Source: Sanderia malayensis
Taxonomy: Eukaryota; Cnidaria; Scyphozoa; Semaeostomeae; Pelagiidae
Assembly: GCA_013076295.1 (NCBI GenBank)
Contig: RQOL01000663.1
Span: 152,641 to 216,640 of the forward strand
Direction of reading: 5' to 3'
DNA: 64,000 nucleotides
In this document: positions 41,352-52,262 of the stretch, in pieces
Layout: the number at the start of each line of letters is the position of its first letter
Numbering within the stretch: the stretch's first letter is position 1
The notes under the pieces: model-generated
The model's input: the letters and a program-made list of their open reading frames with translations, nothing else
Told to the model about the DNA's origin: nothing
Database searches by the model: none
Program-made: the position numbers and the translations under genes

Positions 41352-43183
41352 TTAAATATCTTCACCATCGTCTGAAAAGTCTGCTTCGTCCTCAGCTTCA
41401 GTGACTCTACTTTCTAAATCTTCGTCTGGCAAATCCACCAACAACTCCGTAATGTCTTCTGGGAAAGGAACTGTAACCCGATTCTCCATGAGATCTTCCT
41501 GCCAATCGTGATAACTTGGATCCTCGATTTCCATGATCAGTATTGAGGCCTGTCGCCAGATTCTTGCTACATAGTTGGCTCTTTTAATGTGCAACAATAA
41601 ACTGCTTTGGCAAGGAGGTAGGAATGACAAATCTGTTATTCTGCTTTCACGCGAGTAGTTTTTCCAAAATATTTTCTTTCGCACTTCTTTACGAGTGAAA
41701 GACGCTTCTCTCCGTAAATCCTGCAAACAAACCTTTCCAAACAGTTTAACAAGCTTTCTGATGATGTCGACTCTGAGCCTAGCTCGCTGAACGCCGTCAA
41801 AAATTCTTCATTTTCTTTCACCAAATTCCAGCATACTTTTCCGTTACCAGAAAATTCATGTACACCAAGGAGTGCTTGCTTTTGATTACAGGATAGATCA
41901 CAAGATGCCAAATCGAGTAACTTTCTGTATTTACCAATGTTGTTGTCTACATAGATATGCAGGTTTTGTATCTCGTTGGCAAGCAGGATGACGGGGATGT
42001 CAATGTCTCAATTCTATGCTCATCTTCACGCAACCATCCTTCCTCGCAAAAAAATTACCTTTTCACCGAGATCTCTTGCATTCTCGGACCAGACTTCTTC
42101 AATCAATTCGAAAAGTCTTTACTTGTTGACTCCATTGTTTAGAAAGTTCTTGAAATCTGGCGGAGTGCGTATGTCTGGATTTCTTATGACAAACTTCTCG
42201 GATTGCCCCCGGAGTTGTCTTTCGCAGCCTTTGATTGATCTTTCATGATAGCAGTCGCAGGCTACATAAAATGTGCTGTATTTTCTCGGAAGTTCTTGGC
42301 GTAACATGACAGCGAGCTCTCGGAAGGTGTTAGGAATTTTATTGATGCATCTTATTGCCGCAACCAAATCGATCACATAGCAATTAACGTTCTCAAAGCC
42401 ATAATCTTCAGATATTACTCAGCTCAATGCTGCATCTGATAGCTTACTTTTCGCAGTCTTTCTTCTTATTCTGTCGCTTGTTGCCAATACAAGAGGTACC
42501 AGTGCAAGAGAGTAGCAGAGTGCTTTGTCAATATCTATTGATGCCTTCTCTTTGTATGACTCTGCCATGAATAATCCAAGAATGTCTCTTTGGACTGCTA
42601 GATCTTTTGTTTTTCCCTTGGCACTCACACCGACTTTTTTGTCAACTTTCTTGAACCCTTGCCATGGTGCTCTTTTAATTGGGTCGAAAAATTCTAACTG
42701 CTCTTCTTCGCTGGCATCAATTCGTTTGGTGAACTCGGAGTGCATTGCTTTTCCTCGGCTTTCAGTGCTCAGTATTTCGTTCGCTATTTCTAGTGGAAGC
42801 AGCCTTCCTGATGCGAGATTGAATAATTGGTTTGGACTGATGACCTCACTAAATGGATTTATGAAGTCATCCTCTAGAACTGCGACAATTCGGCGTACTC
42901 TGTCTTCTGACTTTATTATTTCTCTCTCTCGTCAACACTTGCGTGGATTGCTGTCTACAGAATCGATTTGTGCCAGCAAGATAAAATAAGAGAACTAAGA
43001 TAGTCTAACTAAAAATTCCCGATTTTCCTTCTCTTTGAAAGGCAGTTTTTCCTTCACCGAAAGGTGCATTTGTCTTGAAGCAGCCATCATTGGACGCAGC
43101 AAAGCACGGTGATTGGCGTGAGCTGCAGCTTTGATCCTTTCATTCTTGTCTGCACGGTTTCTAGCCTGTTTTCCACAAGCCAT
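41352..43183 (-). pseudogene. Repeat-family protein B, copy 1 (divergent pair with 43394)
   Basis: Minus strand, several frames. First exon 43183-42995 reads MACGKQARNRADKNERIKAA (identical start to 51321). After a presumed intron (about 42996 to 42956) come EREKIIKSEDRVRRIVAVLE, FFDPIKRAPWQGFKKVDKKV and ESYKEKASIDIDKALCYSLA. 42400-42119 reads VIDLVAAIRCINKIPNTFRE and STFYVACDCYHERSIKGCER. 41911-41636 reads LLGVHEFSGNGKVCWNLVKE. 41726-41352 reads LPPCQSSLLLHIKRANYVARIW and an acidic tail. The order matches a multicopy cnidarian and fish protein family of unknown function (the 'LVGLHA.TGCD..SAF.GRGK' type). Frameshifts and stops make it a pseudogene. Confidence 0.58.
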
Positions 43184-43390
43184 TTTCGAGCTTTCCTATG
43201 GCCGCAACTAGGGCAAAGTGACGATTTGTCCAGGCCTGTTTCTATTTTTGGAACAATCAAATCGCGAAAGTGAGACTCGCTTCAGACCCCGCGCAGTCTG
43301 CTCATCAGTCGATCAAGGGGATCAGCTCATACAAGTTTGGAAACCATCCAGGTTCTTGTCACTGCTGATTGTTGATGCAAATGAAATGCC
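43016..43390. promoter_or_regulatory. Shared divergent 5' region, copy 1
   Basis: This about 370-bp segment recurs inverted at 51125-51500 with few changes. It spans the start of gene B (MACGKQ) on one side and the start of the opposite-strand gene A on the other (GATTGTTGATGCAAATG precedes or forms its N-terminus). A short intergenic space between two head-to-head genes suggests a bidirectional promoter. CTGCTCATCAGTCGATCAAG is conserved in both. Confidence 0.6.
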
Positions 43391-43393
43391 AAA

Positions 43394-44180
43394 ATGGTGG
43401 ATGAAATTGGTAGAGCATCGAAGGCAAGACAATGTAAAAGAAAGATATCATATTCTAACACAGAGGAGCTCTTAGATTTCATTCTTTCAGAAAATACAGA
43501 CGGAAATGATTTACAGAATAACAGCACACATAACAAGGCGGCCAATGATGACGACAAATCTGAAAGTCCCAACAACAAAAACTTTGGTTCCAAGAAGTCA
43601 AGAACGACGCCAAAGGCAAATATCGTCATCGTCAGGGATCCTAAAGCCAAAAAAAAAAATATCTGACAAATCTCGCAAAAAGGAAACAAGTGTGGAAATC
43701 AAAGAAAAGCCTAAGGAAAGCAAATCTGGACTGAAGAAGGCAGCATTTAGGAGTATCGCCAAGTGTCTGCAAAAGGTGCCCATCAACACGGTTGCCGATT
43801 TTGCTCGTGAGATTATTAACTCTGAATTACATGTAAAAGAAATCGAGAATCAGAGAAACATTGTTCAAATGCTAGAAGAGACCAAGGGAATGGAGAATCT
43901 TGTGAGAAACATTTACCTGAAGGGTATAAAGTTCACAATGGAGAGCTTGAGCACAATCCTCAAAGACAGGCAAGCTGTATACAAAATCAGATTTACATTT
44001 GATGTCAGAGATATGTTGAGAGATTCTGCTTCAAACCCGTTGAAATGGTTTCATTCAAATAAAATGAAAATGAGCGGAGACAAAGGTGATTTCTTTTGTG
44101 TCATCCATGCCATTGCAGCTGCTATTATTAAATTTATCCAGAGTAAAGTGATTGCAATAGGCTCGTTTCATAAACAATAA
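43394..44180 (+). pseudogene. Gene A, copy 1: Lys/Ser-rich protein, frameshifted at poly-A
   Basis: Frame 43394-43666 (MVDEIGRASKARQCKRKISY) enters a run of 11 A at about 43650 and stops. The next frame continues smoothly with KKKISDKSRKKETSVEIKEK, then GLKKAAFRSIAKCLQKVPIN and FDVRDMLRDSASNPLKWFHS to 44180. No domain recognised. Its start is head-to-head with gene B as in the second cluster, but beyond the N-terminal region it does not resemble the protein at 50404-51168, so the two copies may have exchanged distal parts. The homopolymer shift could be real or a sequencing error. Confidence 0.4.
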
Positions 44181-44232
44181 CAAAATAGGAATTTTAGCGC
44201 ATGCACGAAACACTGGTGGGCAAAACGTAGCA

Positions 44233-44498
44233 ATGGCGGCCGAAGCAACAGTTCGCTGTATGTCGTCCTACTTTCGAGGTTTAAATCAAGTTGCTCGAAA
44301 TAGGTATTTCGAAAAATTAAAGTATGGTACAAGCACAAAGAGTTTGCCGGATCCTTATGGTGTAACTGGAGGGTGGACAGATAGTCCGAGAAACTGGCCA
44401 GATGTTACTTTCGGGGACATTTTTATGTACCTGATAGAGACCCCAGGCAGTTACACCAAAGAAGAGCTGAAAGTCTACAAATCGCTCGAAGCCTACAA
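44233..44498 (+). pseudogene. First exon of a SWIM/YqaJ-type element protein
   Basis: The ATG at 44233 opens MAAEATVRCMSSYFRGLNQV, then GGWTDSPRNWPDVTFGDIFM and TPGSYTKEELKVYKSLEAYK, with a strong donor (CAA/GTAAGT) at 44498/44499. The 'W..WP.V...DI..YL...P..YT.E.LK.YKS..AY' pattern is the N-terminal exon of the SWIM-finger/YqaJ-exonuclease proteins that accompany ISL2EU-type transposons. A second copy lies at 51942-52262. The next exon was not found. Confidence 0.5.
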
Positions 44499-44700
44499 GT
44501 AAGTTTGTGTTGAAATATGTTGACAACCAAGCAATATTAATATTACATAGACAATGTTGATATAGGATTCAGGCCTTGTTATATTCATTGTTTTATATTG
44601 TTCTTGTTGATTAAAATTCAAGCCTCGCTTACGTGTTTTTCCCACAAACAACAAGCAACAACTGCACAGAATGCCGTTGTTATGTTATGTTGTTAGTACT

Positions 44701-46462
44701 ATGGATATGACAGAGGTAAAAGAGTGTATTTCTGGTTGCATAAAAGGGCTTATTTCTCGCATTGAGGGCTGACCGATTATGGGAAGACAGTGATGGCTTA
44801 GATTATTTAATAGTACAGCTTGATAGAGTGCTTTCTTTGGTACAGCGATGTGTTCATTTTTATGGCATCCCACCTGAAATCGAAACTTGCCTTTTGAGAG
44901 CAAGACAGTATATGCAAGAGTATGCAGACAGAAAAGACGAAGTCAAACCTAGAGGAAACACTTTCCAAACAACTGGCTGTCATGGAAGACCTAAAATCAA
45001 TATAGCCGAGGATCAATTGCAATTATATCTTGATTACCGGTTTACTCTCACGACAATAGCAACAATTTTTAGTGTCTCAACAACAACATTACAACAACGA
45101 ATCTCTGAATTTAAACTCGCCCGAAGTGTATTTATGTATATCAAATGATCTCCTTGATGAGCAAATGTATGTATATTTTTATTTTTAGCTGTTTATCATG
45201 TTATAGTGTTCAGAACATGTTCCAACCCATTTAGCCATTTCATTTGTCCATCTTATGATTTTCAGGATCTGATACTCTCTAATTTACTTTGAAAAACAAA
45301 ATAACATGGACCATTACAGCTAAATTGAATGGTGTGCCCCAAAAATTTCTGAAACACCATACCTTTCCCCATCAGAACCTTGTCAAAATTACCCTGGATT
45401 TGTCACTGTTTACATTAGATTGTGAAAGAATTTTCAATTTATTTGTGAAGTTCATTGGTAATGCTTTATATGAACATGCATTTTGATCCTTTTCATGCAG
45501 AGCTGATATCCTCAAGGAATTCCCAAACTGTGGTTATAGGAGAATGCGAGGATTTCTTACAGCAAGAGGCTTGCATATTCAATGGACAAGGATTCAAGAA
45601 TCCATGAAGAGAGTTTGCCCTCAAGGCATTTTAATGCGTAGCCTTGAAATTAACACTATCCAGAGACGGACATATAAAGTTAGAGCACCATTATCACTGT
45701 GGCATATTGATGGAAATCATAAATTGATAAGGTAAGTGCATGTTCTAGGTAAAATTTAGTATGAAACTTTCAAATGCTTCTTAGTGCCACCTCTGCAATT
45801 TAGCTCTAATGCTGTATTATTTGAAAAATGTTTCTGCCCCAAAACACAAATGGGTTATATCAAACTTTCAATTCATTATAAGTTAAAAAAAGCAGTATTT
45901 AATTGAAATGACTATAGCTTGTGAAAAATTTTCAAGAAATTCACAGCATGCACTTTGCTATAATTAATGAGAGGCTTAATGGCAGCTGTGTGTTGGCCTT
46001 TTTCATAAGAAAACAATTTTATTGCAGGTGGGGCTTCTGTGAGGCCACAGGCAAATATGGATTGCCATCAAGAGTATGTGGTGACAAAGGGGTGGAAAAT
46101 GTTGATGTTGCACGAATGATGTTTTCACATCCAGAGAGAGGCCCTGACAGAGGGAGCTTTATTGCTGGTAGAAGTTGCCACAATCAGAGAATAGAACGTT
46201 TATGGAGAGATGTCTTTTCTGGATGTACATTTCTTTTCTATGACCTTTTTTCATTTATGGAAGCTGAGGGAGTCCTCGATATTGGCAATGACATTCATCT
46301 TTATGCTCTTCGTTTTGTGTTTGTCCCAAGGATAAACAAAATGCTCCAGATATTCTCCGATGGTTGGAATAATCACCCGCTTTCATCAGAAAGAAATATG
46401 ACACCTACTCAGTTGTGGTATCTGGTCTTCATCGACCACCAAGTGAAACTCTCAGAGGACAG
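44701..46462 (+). pseudogene. Integrase-core (DDE) family, copy C, with introns
   Basis: The ATG at 44701 (MDMTEVKECISGCIKGLISR) shifts frame near 44760 into LDRVLSLVQRCV and a helix-turn-helix-like FTLTTIATIFSVSTTTLQQR. The exon ends near 45164 (SNDLLDEQM). The exon 45501-45731 (acceptor TTTCATGCAG, donor GGTAAGT) reads FPNCGYRRMRGFLTARGLHI and LSLWHIDGNHKLIR with the first Asp. The exon 46028-46462 (acceptor TTATTGCAG, donor GGTAAGT) reads [20 protein letters not shown] (second Asp) and [15 protein letters not shown] (Glu). The stretch between the first and second Asp (about 40 residues, present in copy B) is missing, so an exon has been lost. Inactive, but it shows the ancestral exon structure. 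Confidence 0.7.
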
Positions 46463-46584
46463 GTAAGTATTAACTGGCTATTTAATTTATGTTGTTTATC
46501 TATATATTGCTCAAGCTAATTTGAATACAGTGAATTATATTTGGATAGTATAAAGGTATACATCCAAAACATGGGCATTGTTAA

Positions 46585-46624
46585 CTGCACTACAAACAAA
46601 CAATATTGTTTGTTTGTAGTGCAG
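46585..46624. repeat. Perfect 40-bp palindrome
   Basis: CTGCACTACAAACAAACAAT followed by its exact reverse complement, without a loop. It lies between integrase copy C and Helitron H3. Confidence 0.95.
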
Positions 46625-46656
46625 CAAATCTATTACCAAGAAACATTGACTGATAG

Positions 46657-47505
46657 GGCGCACTTCGTGCGCTGCATTCGCTTCGCTCATGCCTCTGCCT
46701 ACTCCTCTTGCAACAGTTTGGCTCGCTTCGCTCGCCTGATAACCCCTTATCATAATTTGTTTGTTAAAACTTTGGGCTTGTTTACATTAGGCCTAAGCGT
46801 CGCAAGCATGCCGAAGTAACAATGGCGGTCGTACAAAAACTAAAACTATCTCACTCAAAAAACAAAACAAAGCTATCACCTGTGTTCTCAATTGTCTCCT
46901 GTAATTTTCCAGAGGTCTCTCAAACAATTAGCAAGGCTTAACAAAGATAATTCAATTTCAATTCAGGTCGTAAAACATTTTGAAAGGCGCCCAGTTATCC
47001 TTTGTGTTGAAAACAAAAACACGCATCTTCTCCAAAAGTACCTGCTGCCTGCCGAGGGCAAATTTGCATGATAACGAAAAACGTGTCACTGTTCGCGTGA
47101 AGTTGCGAAAGGGCCAATCAAATTGCAAGAAAATGCGAAACGAATCACGTGAAGAGCGAACACTCTTTTCGAAAATGGAGTTGGGGACGCGAATTTGGAA
47201 GTTTCGCCAGCGTAAACCGTCGTTTTTTAGTGATAGCACAATTAGTGGAGTAATTAATGGAATAACTCAAAAATTCTTTTAAAATAGGCTTCCAAAAATA
47301 GATAACTTTTGCCTACTCCAGAAACGGAGCCTTTCCATCCAAGTGCCAACCTTGTGCGCCCCCATTCAAAAAAGCCTTATTGATCACCGATTCGCCGTTT
47401 CGGCCCATTGTTTTTGGGCGTTCGACCTATTGTTTCGGGTCGAATCTATTGTTTTTGGCAAGAAAGTGCGTCATCACGTGACCTCCGCAGAATATATATA
47501 TTAGA
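46657..47505 (-). mobile_element. Non-autonomous Helitron H3 (3' end uncertain)
   Basis: The minus-strand 5' end TCTAATATATATATTCTGCG starts at 47505 after an A (complement of T 47506). The body matches H4 and H5 (GATGACGCAC, GGCGAACCG..., the 'gcaagcatgccgaagtaacaatggcggtcg' region). At the other end the hairpin GCGCACGAAGTGCGC is followed by CCTATCAG rather than CTAG, so this copy is truncated or uses a variant end. Confidence 0.65.
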
Positions 47506-47730
47506 TCATGCTCCAGTGATGACCATTTGCTTTTTCTTTTCCTGGAAGAAAAATAAAATCTCATTTAAAAGTTGTATACTATAGCATTTTGATTGTTTCC
47601 TATTTGATTAAATCTTTTATTAACTAGGGGTCATCACTCGCTTCGCTCGTTCGCCCCAGTCCGTCAAGTAAAAAAAGCTTAATTTGGTTGGCGCGCTGCG
47701 CGCGCTGCATTCGCTCCCGCTCATGCCCAT

Positions 47731-47798
47731 GCATACATACATACATACATACATACATACATACATACATACATACATACATACATACATACATACAT
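47731..47798. repeat. (CATA)17 microsatellite
   Basis: Uninterrupted tetranucleotide run between the two 3' modules of H4. Confidence 0.97.
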
Positions 47799-47911
47799 GA
47801 GCCGGGTTCCGTCGCTTCGCTCCCTCCCCGGAGCCCGTCAAGTAAATAAAGCTTAATCTGGTTGGCGCGCTCGCGCGCTGCATTCGCTCCCGCTCATGCC
47901 CATACATACAT

Positions 47912-48508
47912 ACATACCCTACAATACATACCCTACAATACATACGATATACATACCCTACATACATACCCTACAATACATACCATACAATACATACCTA
48001 AATACTACCCTAATACATACCCTACATACATACCCTACAATAAAAAATCATGCCTACTACATACCCTTACCAATAATACCCTACAATACATATCCCACAA
48101 TACATACCCTACAATACATACCCTACAATACAAACCCTACAATACATACCCTACAATACATACCCTACAATACATACCCTACAATACAAACCCTACAATA
48201 CATACCCTACATAATCACATATACCCTACATACTAACACAATTACATACAACCTACAACTACATACCCTACATTACATACCCTACAATACATACCCTACA
48301 ATACAAACCCTACAATACATACCCTACATAACATACATACCCTACAATACATACCCAACAATACATATCCTACATAACATACCCTACAATACATACCCTA
48401 CAATACATACCCTACTATACATACCCTACAATACATACCCTACAATACATACCCTACAATACATACCCTACAATACATACCCTACAATACATACCCTACA
48501 ATACATAT
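47912..48508 (-). repeat. 14-bp minisatellite (TACCCTACAATACA)n in H4
   Basis: About 40 units, many irregular between 48000 and 48370, more regular from about 48400. Complement of the H2 array. Confidence 0.92.
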
Positions 48509-50122
48509 TACGACGCAACATTTCTAAAGAAAGTAAAGGTGGGAGGTCGAATCTTCCCCCTGCCAAGCGACCGCCCCCGCGTCCACGCTGCCCCCCTGAA
48601 AACTGTTTCTGAAAGTTGATAGCTTCAGTGTGAAGTTTGAAAAAAGGTGCTTTTCAAAAATTTAATGCCATCCTGGAAAATTTAAACTCAATCTGTAATA
48701 AAATTATATCAACTGTAAGCTAAGGAAACAGCGAACACGTTGCAAATAGTCTCATCTCTTAATAAGTATACTGAATTCTTAGAGACCATTTGGTGGAAGT
48801 GGTTTGAATGAAATTTCGGAGCCGTGCAAAAGCAAAACCTTTGAACACACTTTAGCAAGTAAAAATAGTATTTACCGTGGCAATAGTGGACCCAGTTGAA
48901 CTCAAAAACACCACATGAGGTAATATGTGGGGAACAATTATCGCAGTGTTTGGTAATAAATCAATTGTGGCAGGCTGAAATTGAATTTTCGCAAATGCAA
49001 AAACAACGCGTCTTGCGTGAAAAATTGCTCCTTCCCGAGTGAAAGCAACTTTGTTGGAAATCGTAAAAAACAAAAAAAACAAAAAAAACAACACATTATT
49101 TTAGTTGTGTTATCAGACAACACTTGTCAAAAATTTAAATGGGGAAAATCGTGCAAATAGGGCCGGAAAAATTCAAAACTTTGACCATGGCCTAAACGTT
49201 GTTAGCATGCCGAAGCAACAATGGCGGTCGCCTACTACAAAACCCACAACTATTTCATTCAAAAAACAAAACAAAGCTATCACCTGTGTTCTCTATTGTT
49301 TCCTGCAACTCTCCAGGGGTCTTTCAAACAATTAAGAGCTCTTTACAAAGATAATTCAGCTGGTAAAACACTTGAAAGGCGCCCACCTCACTTTTTGTGT
49401 ACAAAACAAAAACACGCGTCTTCTCCAAAAGTACCTGCTGCCTGCCGAGGGCAAATTTGCATGATAACGAAAAACGCGTGACTTTTCACGTGAAGTTGCG
49501 AAAGAGCCAATCAAATTGCAGCAAAAGGCAAAACGCGTCACGTGAAGAGCGAACGCTTTCTTCGAAATTGGAGTTCGCGACGCGAATTTGGAAGTTTCGC
49601 CAGCGTAAACCGTCGTTTTTCGTGATAGCACAATTAGTGGAGTAATTAATGGAATAACTCAAAAATTCTTTAAAATAGGCTTGCAAAATAGATAACTTTT
49701 GCCTACTCCAAGAAACGGAGCCTTTCCATGCAAGTGCAACCTTGTGCGCCCCCATTCAAAAAAGCCTTATTGATCACCGATTCGCCGTTTCGTCCCATTG
49801 TTTTTGGGCGTTCGACCTATTGTTTCGGCTCGAATCTATTGTTTTGGCCAGAGTTTCGCCACCGTCACGTGACATCACAGAATATATATATTAGATAGCA
49901 CAGTTACTGTATATATATACAACACAATTTTCATATACGTACAGTTCAACATTCATGCAACATGTTTTGAACTATTAGAATTCTTCCAAATGTTGGGAAG
50001 CAAATCTTTTTAAAAGGAATACTATTTTTAAACATTTAAAAATTCTTTAAAAATTGTTAAGAATTCACAATATTGTTAAATATTGTGTAGATTTATGCTG
50101 CAAAAGGCAAATTATTGAGTGT

Positions 50123-51168
50123 CTAACCTTGATTATAAAACTGATCCCTGTAGAATTCTCCTCTGTCTTCTGCACCTTTGTACCATCTATTTCTGATGGC
50201 ATCACTGATATCTTGGTTTTCACAATCAGCCAACAGTGTCTCTAAGTCATTCACAGCGTTGTGATTAATCCATTCTACCACACTTTCCATTTCTGAATTC
50301 TGAGTTTCATCCAGTTCAACATCAAATTCCTGCAGCTTCTCTTCATAAATTATCAACTTTTGCGCTGCTCTGCTCGTTTCCATGAATTTGCAAGGATTCT
50401 TCGTCACTTGCTTATCGGTGTCAATTTTGAAATTGCAAAGTTTGATGATGCCTTCCAACAGTTTCTCATATGCAACCCAGTTGACTCCTGCTCATTTCTA
50501 ACTTTCATTCTCCTCACATATCTACAGAAAGACTTGCATTCTCCGCAAGTAGCCCCTTGTTCTTTCTGCCCTTTACTCATATTTTGACCTGCTTTAAACC
50601 AGCGTAAACATTTCTTGCTGGCTATTCTTTGGAACGGGTACTTTAACTCTTCTTTATTCTTTAATTCTATGTGGACACTTCTTGCTATTGCTTCAAATTC
50701 AGAACAGCGTAATCCAACACAACAAAAGTACTGAGGTTGAAATAACTCTAATAAATTCTTGATGGCTTCATCGTTGACCATATTATTCTCTCCTAAAAGT
50801 TCAATGGAGCAATGGGCCTTATGCAAAACTTGAAAAGTTGCAGTGCCATTCTCATCTATAACAGCTGTAGCTGAATGCAGTGGTCCTCCATTACTCACAT
50901 AAAAAATGTTTGCAAATCTTCGTCTCAGTTCCAAAAATATTCTACCGTTCTTCTCCAGCTGTTCTTCCCTCACCACAAGTGTGGATTTACTTTCAAAAAT
51001 AGTTTTAAGACGCGAAAACAAAGATTCTGTCGGTTCTCCCCTCCTTTGCTGACTCTTTCCTCTCAATTTTTCTCTCAATTTCGCTTTCAAACTGCTGGAA
51101 ATTCCGCTTTCCGAAGGTTGGACAAAATCAGCCATTACATTTGCATCAACAATCACCAGTGACAACAA
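50123..51168 (-). pseudogene. Gene A, copy 2: repeat-family protein of unknown function
   Basis: The frame 51168-50404 (254 codons) starts MLSLVIVDANVMADFVQPSE and continues with LREKLRGKSQQRRGEPTESL, FLELRRRFANIFYVSNGGPL, YPFQRIASKKCLRWFKAGQN and a cysteine pair region, CGECKSFCRYVRR. A shift near 50450 leads to 50458-50123 (MEGIIKLCNFKIDTDKQVTK, WINHNAVNDLETLLADCENQ, FYRDQFYNQG). The 'YP...R......C..W........C..CK' layout is one I associate with multicopy cnidarian element proteins; I cannot name a function. It is head-to-head with 51321. Confidence 0.45.
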
Positions 51169-51500
51169 CCTGGATGAGCTGACCCCCTTGATCGACTGAT
51201 GAGCAGACTGCGCGGGGGCGGAAGCGAGTCTCGCTTTCGCGATTTGATTGTTCCAAAAATAGAAACAGGCCTGGTCAAATCGTCACTTTGCCCTAGTTGC
51301 GGCCATAGGAAAGCTCGAAAATGGCTTGTGGAAAACAGCCTAGAAACCGTGCAGACAAGAATGACAGGATCAAAGCTGCGGCTCACGCACATCGATGTGC
51401 TTTGCTGCGTCCAATGATGGCCACTTCAAGACAAATGCACCTTTCGGTGAAGGAAAAACTGCCTTTCAAAGAGAAGGTAAATCGGGAATTTTTAGTTAGA
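51125..51500. promoter_or_regulatory. Shared divergent 5' region, copy 2
   Basis: Inverted counterpart of 43016-43390. The similarity stops abruptly near 51524, inside or just after the first exon of gene B. Confidence 0.6.
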
Positions 51501-51524
51501 CTATCTTAGTTCTCTTATTTTATC
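51321..51524 (+). pseudogene. Gene B, copy 2: first exon only
   Basis: MACGKQPRNRADKNDRIKAA... FLVRLS, 62 codons, nearly identical to the first exon at 43183-42995. After TTATTTTATCTTG the two copies diverge and none of the later gene B segments follow here. A truncated copy. Confidence 0.55.
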
Positions 51525-51941
51525 TTGGTGCCAGTGAGCATAACTTATCTACCAATCTTGCCTGAATGGGTCTGTTCAGAACCCACTTTTCGTGTGTTGC
51601 ATCTTGGTGAGCAAAGTTTTTGATGCCACCTAAAAATAAATGTAGGTTTTAGGAAGCTGTTGCACAGACTCTTTTATAAATGAATGCTCATTGATACATA
51701 GAATGAATCAATGAGCATAGATGTAATTACCAGCAGTCTTTGAGCTTCGCATAGAAGTCTGTTCCCCTGCTCCATCAATCGACTGGCCAACACTTAGCGT
51801 ATTCCTGCATACCGACAGTCCTTTCTCTTGCAGTTCATTCCTAGCACCAGGATGTGTTGAATCGAGGTTTTCTAAAAGTTTACAATAGATGATATGCATA
51901 TTGACGTCACAGAACTCATTCTTTTCGGACTGAGTGGTAAA

Positions 51942-52262
51942 ATGAGTGGCAACATGGCGGCCACGAAAAAGGCGCCGAAGGAGAACGCCCCTTTTGGAGC
52001 TTGTCACTCGCCTTCTGTACATTACTCTGGTCTCACCTCTGAGCTAAAATTAGTTTACGACCAGAAGTTGCAATTTTTACAGATATCAGACCCATATTTA
52101 TTGAATAAGTCTGATTTTGATACTCCTGTGGAGCAATGGCCTAAATTTTCTTACGCAGCCGTTTACAATTATCTGGTTACTTCAACAAGCAATTTTACCC
52201 ATTCAAGTTTGAAAGCTTATAAAAGTATGAATGCATATCCATATTGTCATTTGCCAAACCTA
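51942..52262 (+). pseudogene. First exon of the ISL2EU accessory (SWIM/YqaJ-type) gene
   Basis: From the ATG at 51942 (MSGNMAATKKAPKENAPFGA) the frame continues SDPYLLNKSDFDTPVEQWPK, FSYAAVYNYLVTSTS and HSSLKAYKSMNAY, the same exon type as 44233-44498. The start lies within the terminal inverted repeat. The expected donor after the AYKS region is degenerate, and the frame runs on to TGA at 52262. Downstream exons (zinc finger, nuclease) were not found. Confidence 0.5.

Larger units (their letters stand above)
47624..49895 (-). mobile_element. Long non-autonomous Helitron H4
   Basis: Minus strand. The 5' end TCTAATATATATATTCTGTG is at 49895, preceded by A. The 3' end GATGACCCCTAG ends at 47624, followed by T. 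2272 bp, colinear with H2 (opposite strand, 17 kb away). It carries the 14-bp minisatellite (47912-48508), (CATA)17 (47731-47798) and two 3' modules (47624-47730 and 47799-47905). Open frames through the minisatellite are repeat artefacts. Confidence 0.85.

Noticed and set aside
47896..48612. Long Tyr/Ile/Pro/Thr-rich open frames
   Set aside because: They arise from the 14-bp minisatellite, whose length keeps stops out of several frames; no coding evidence.
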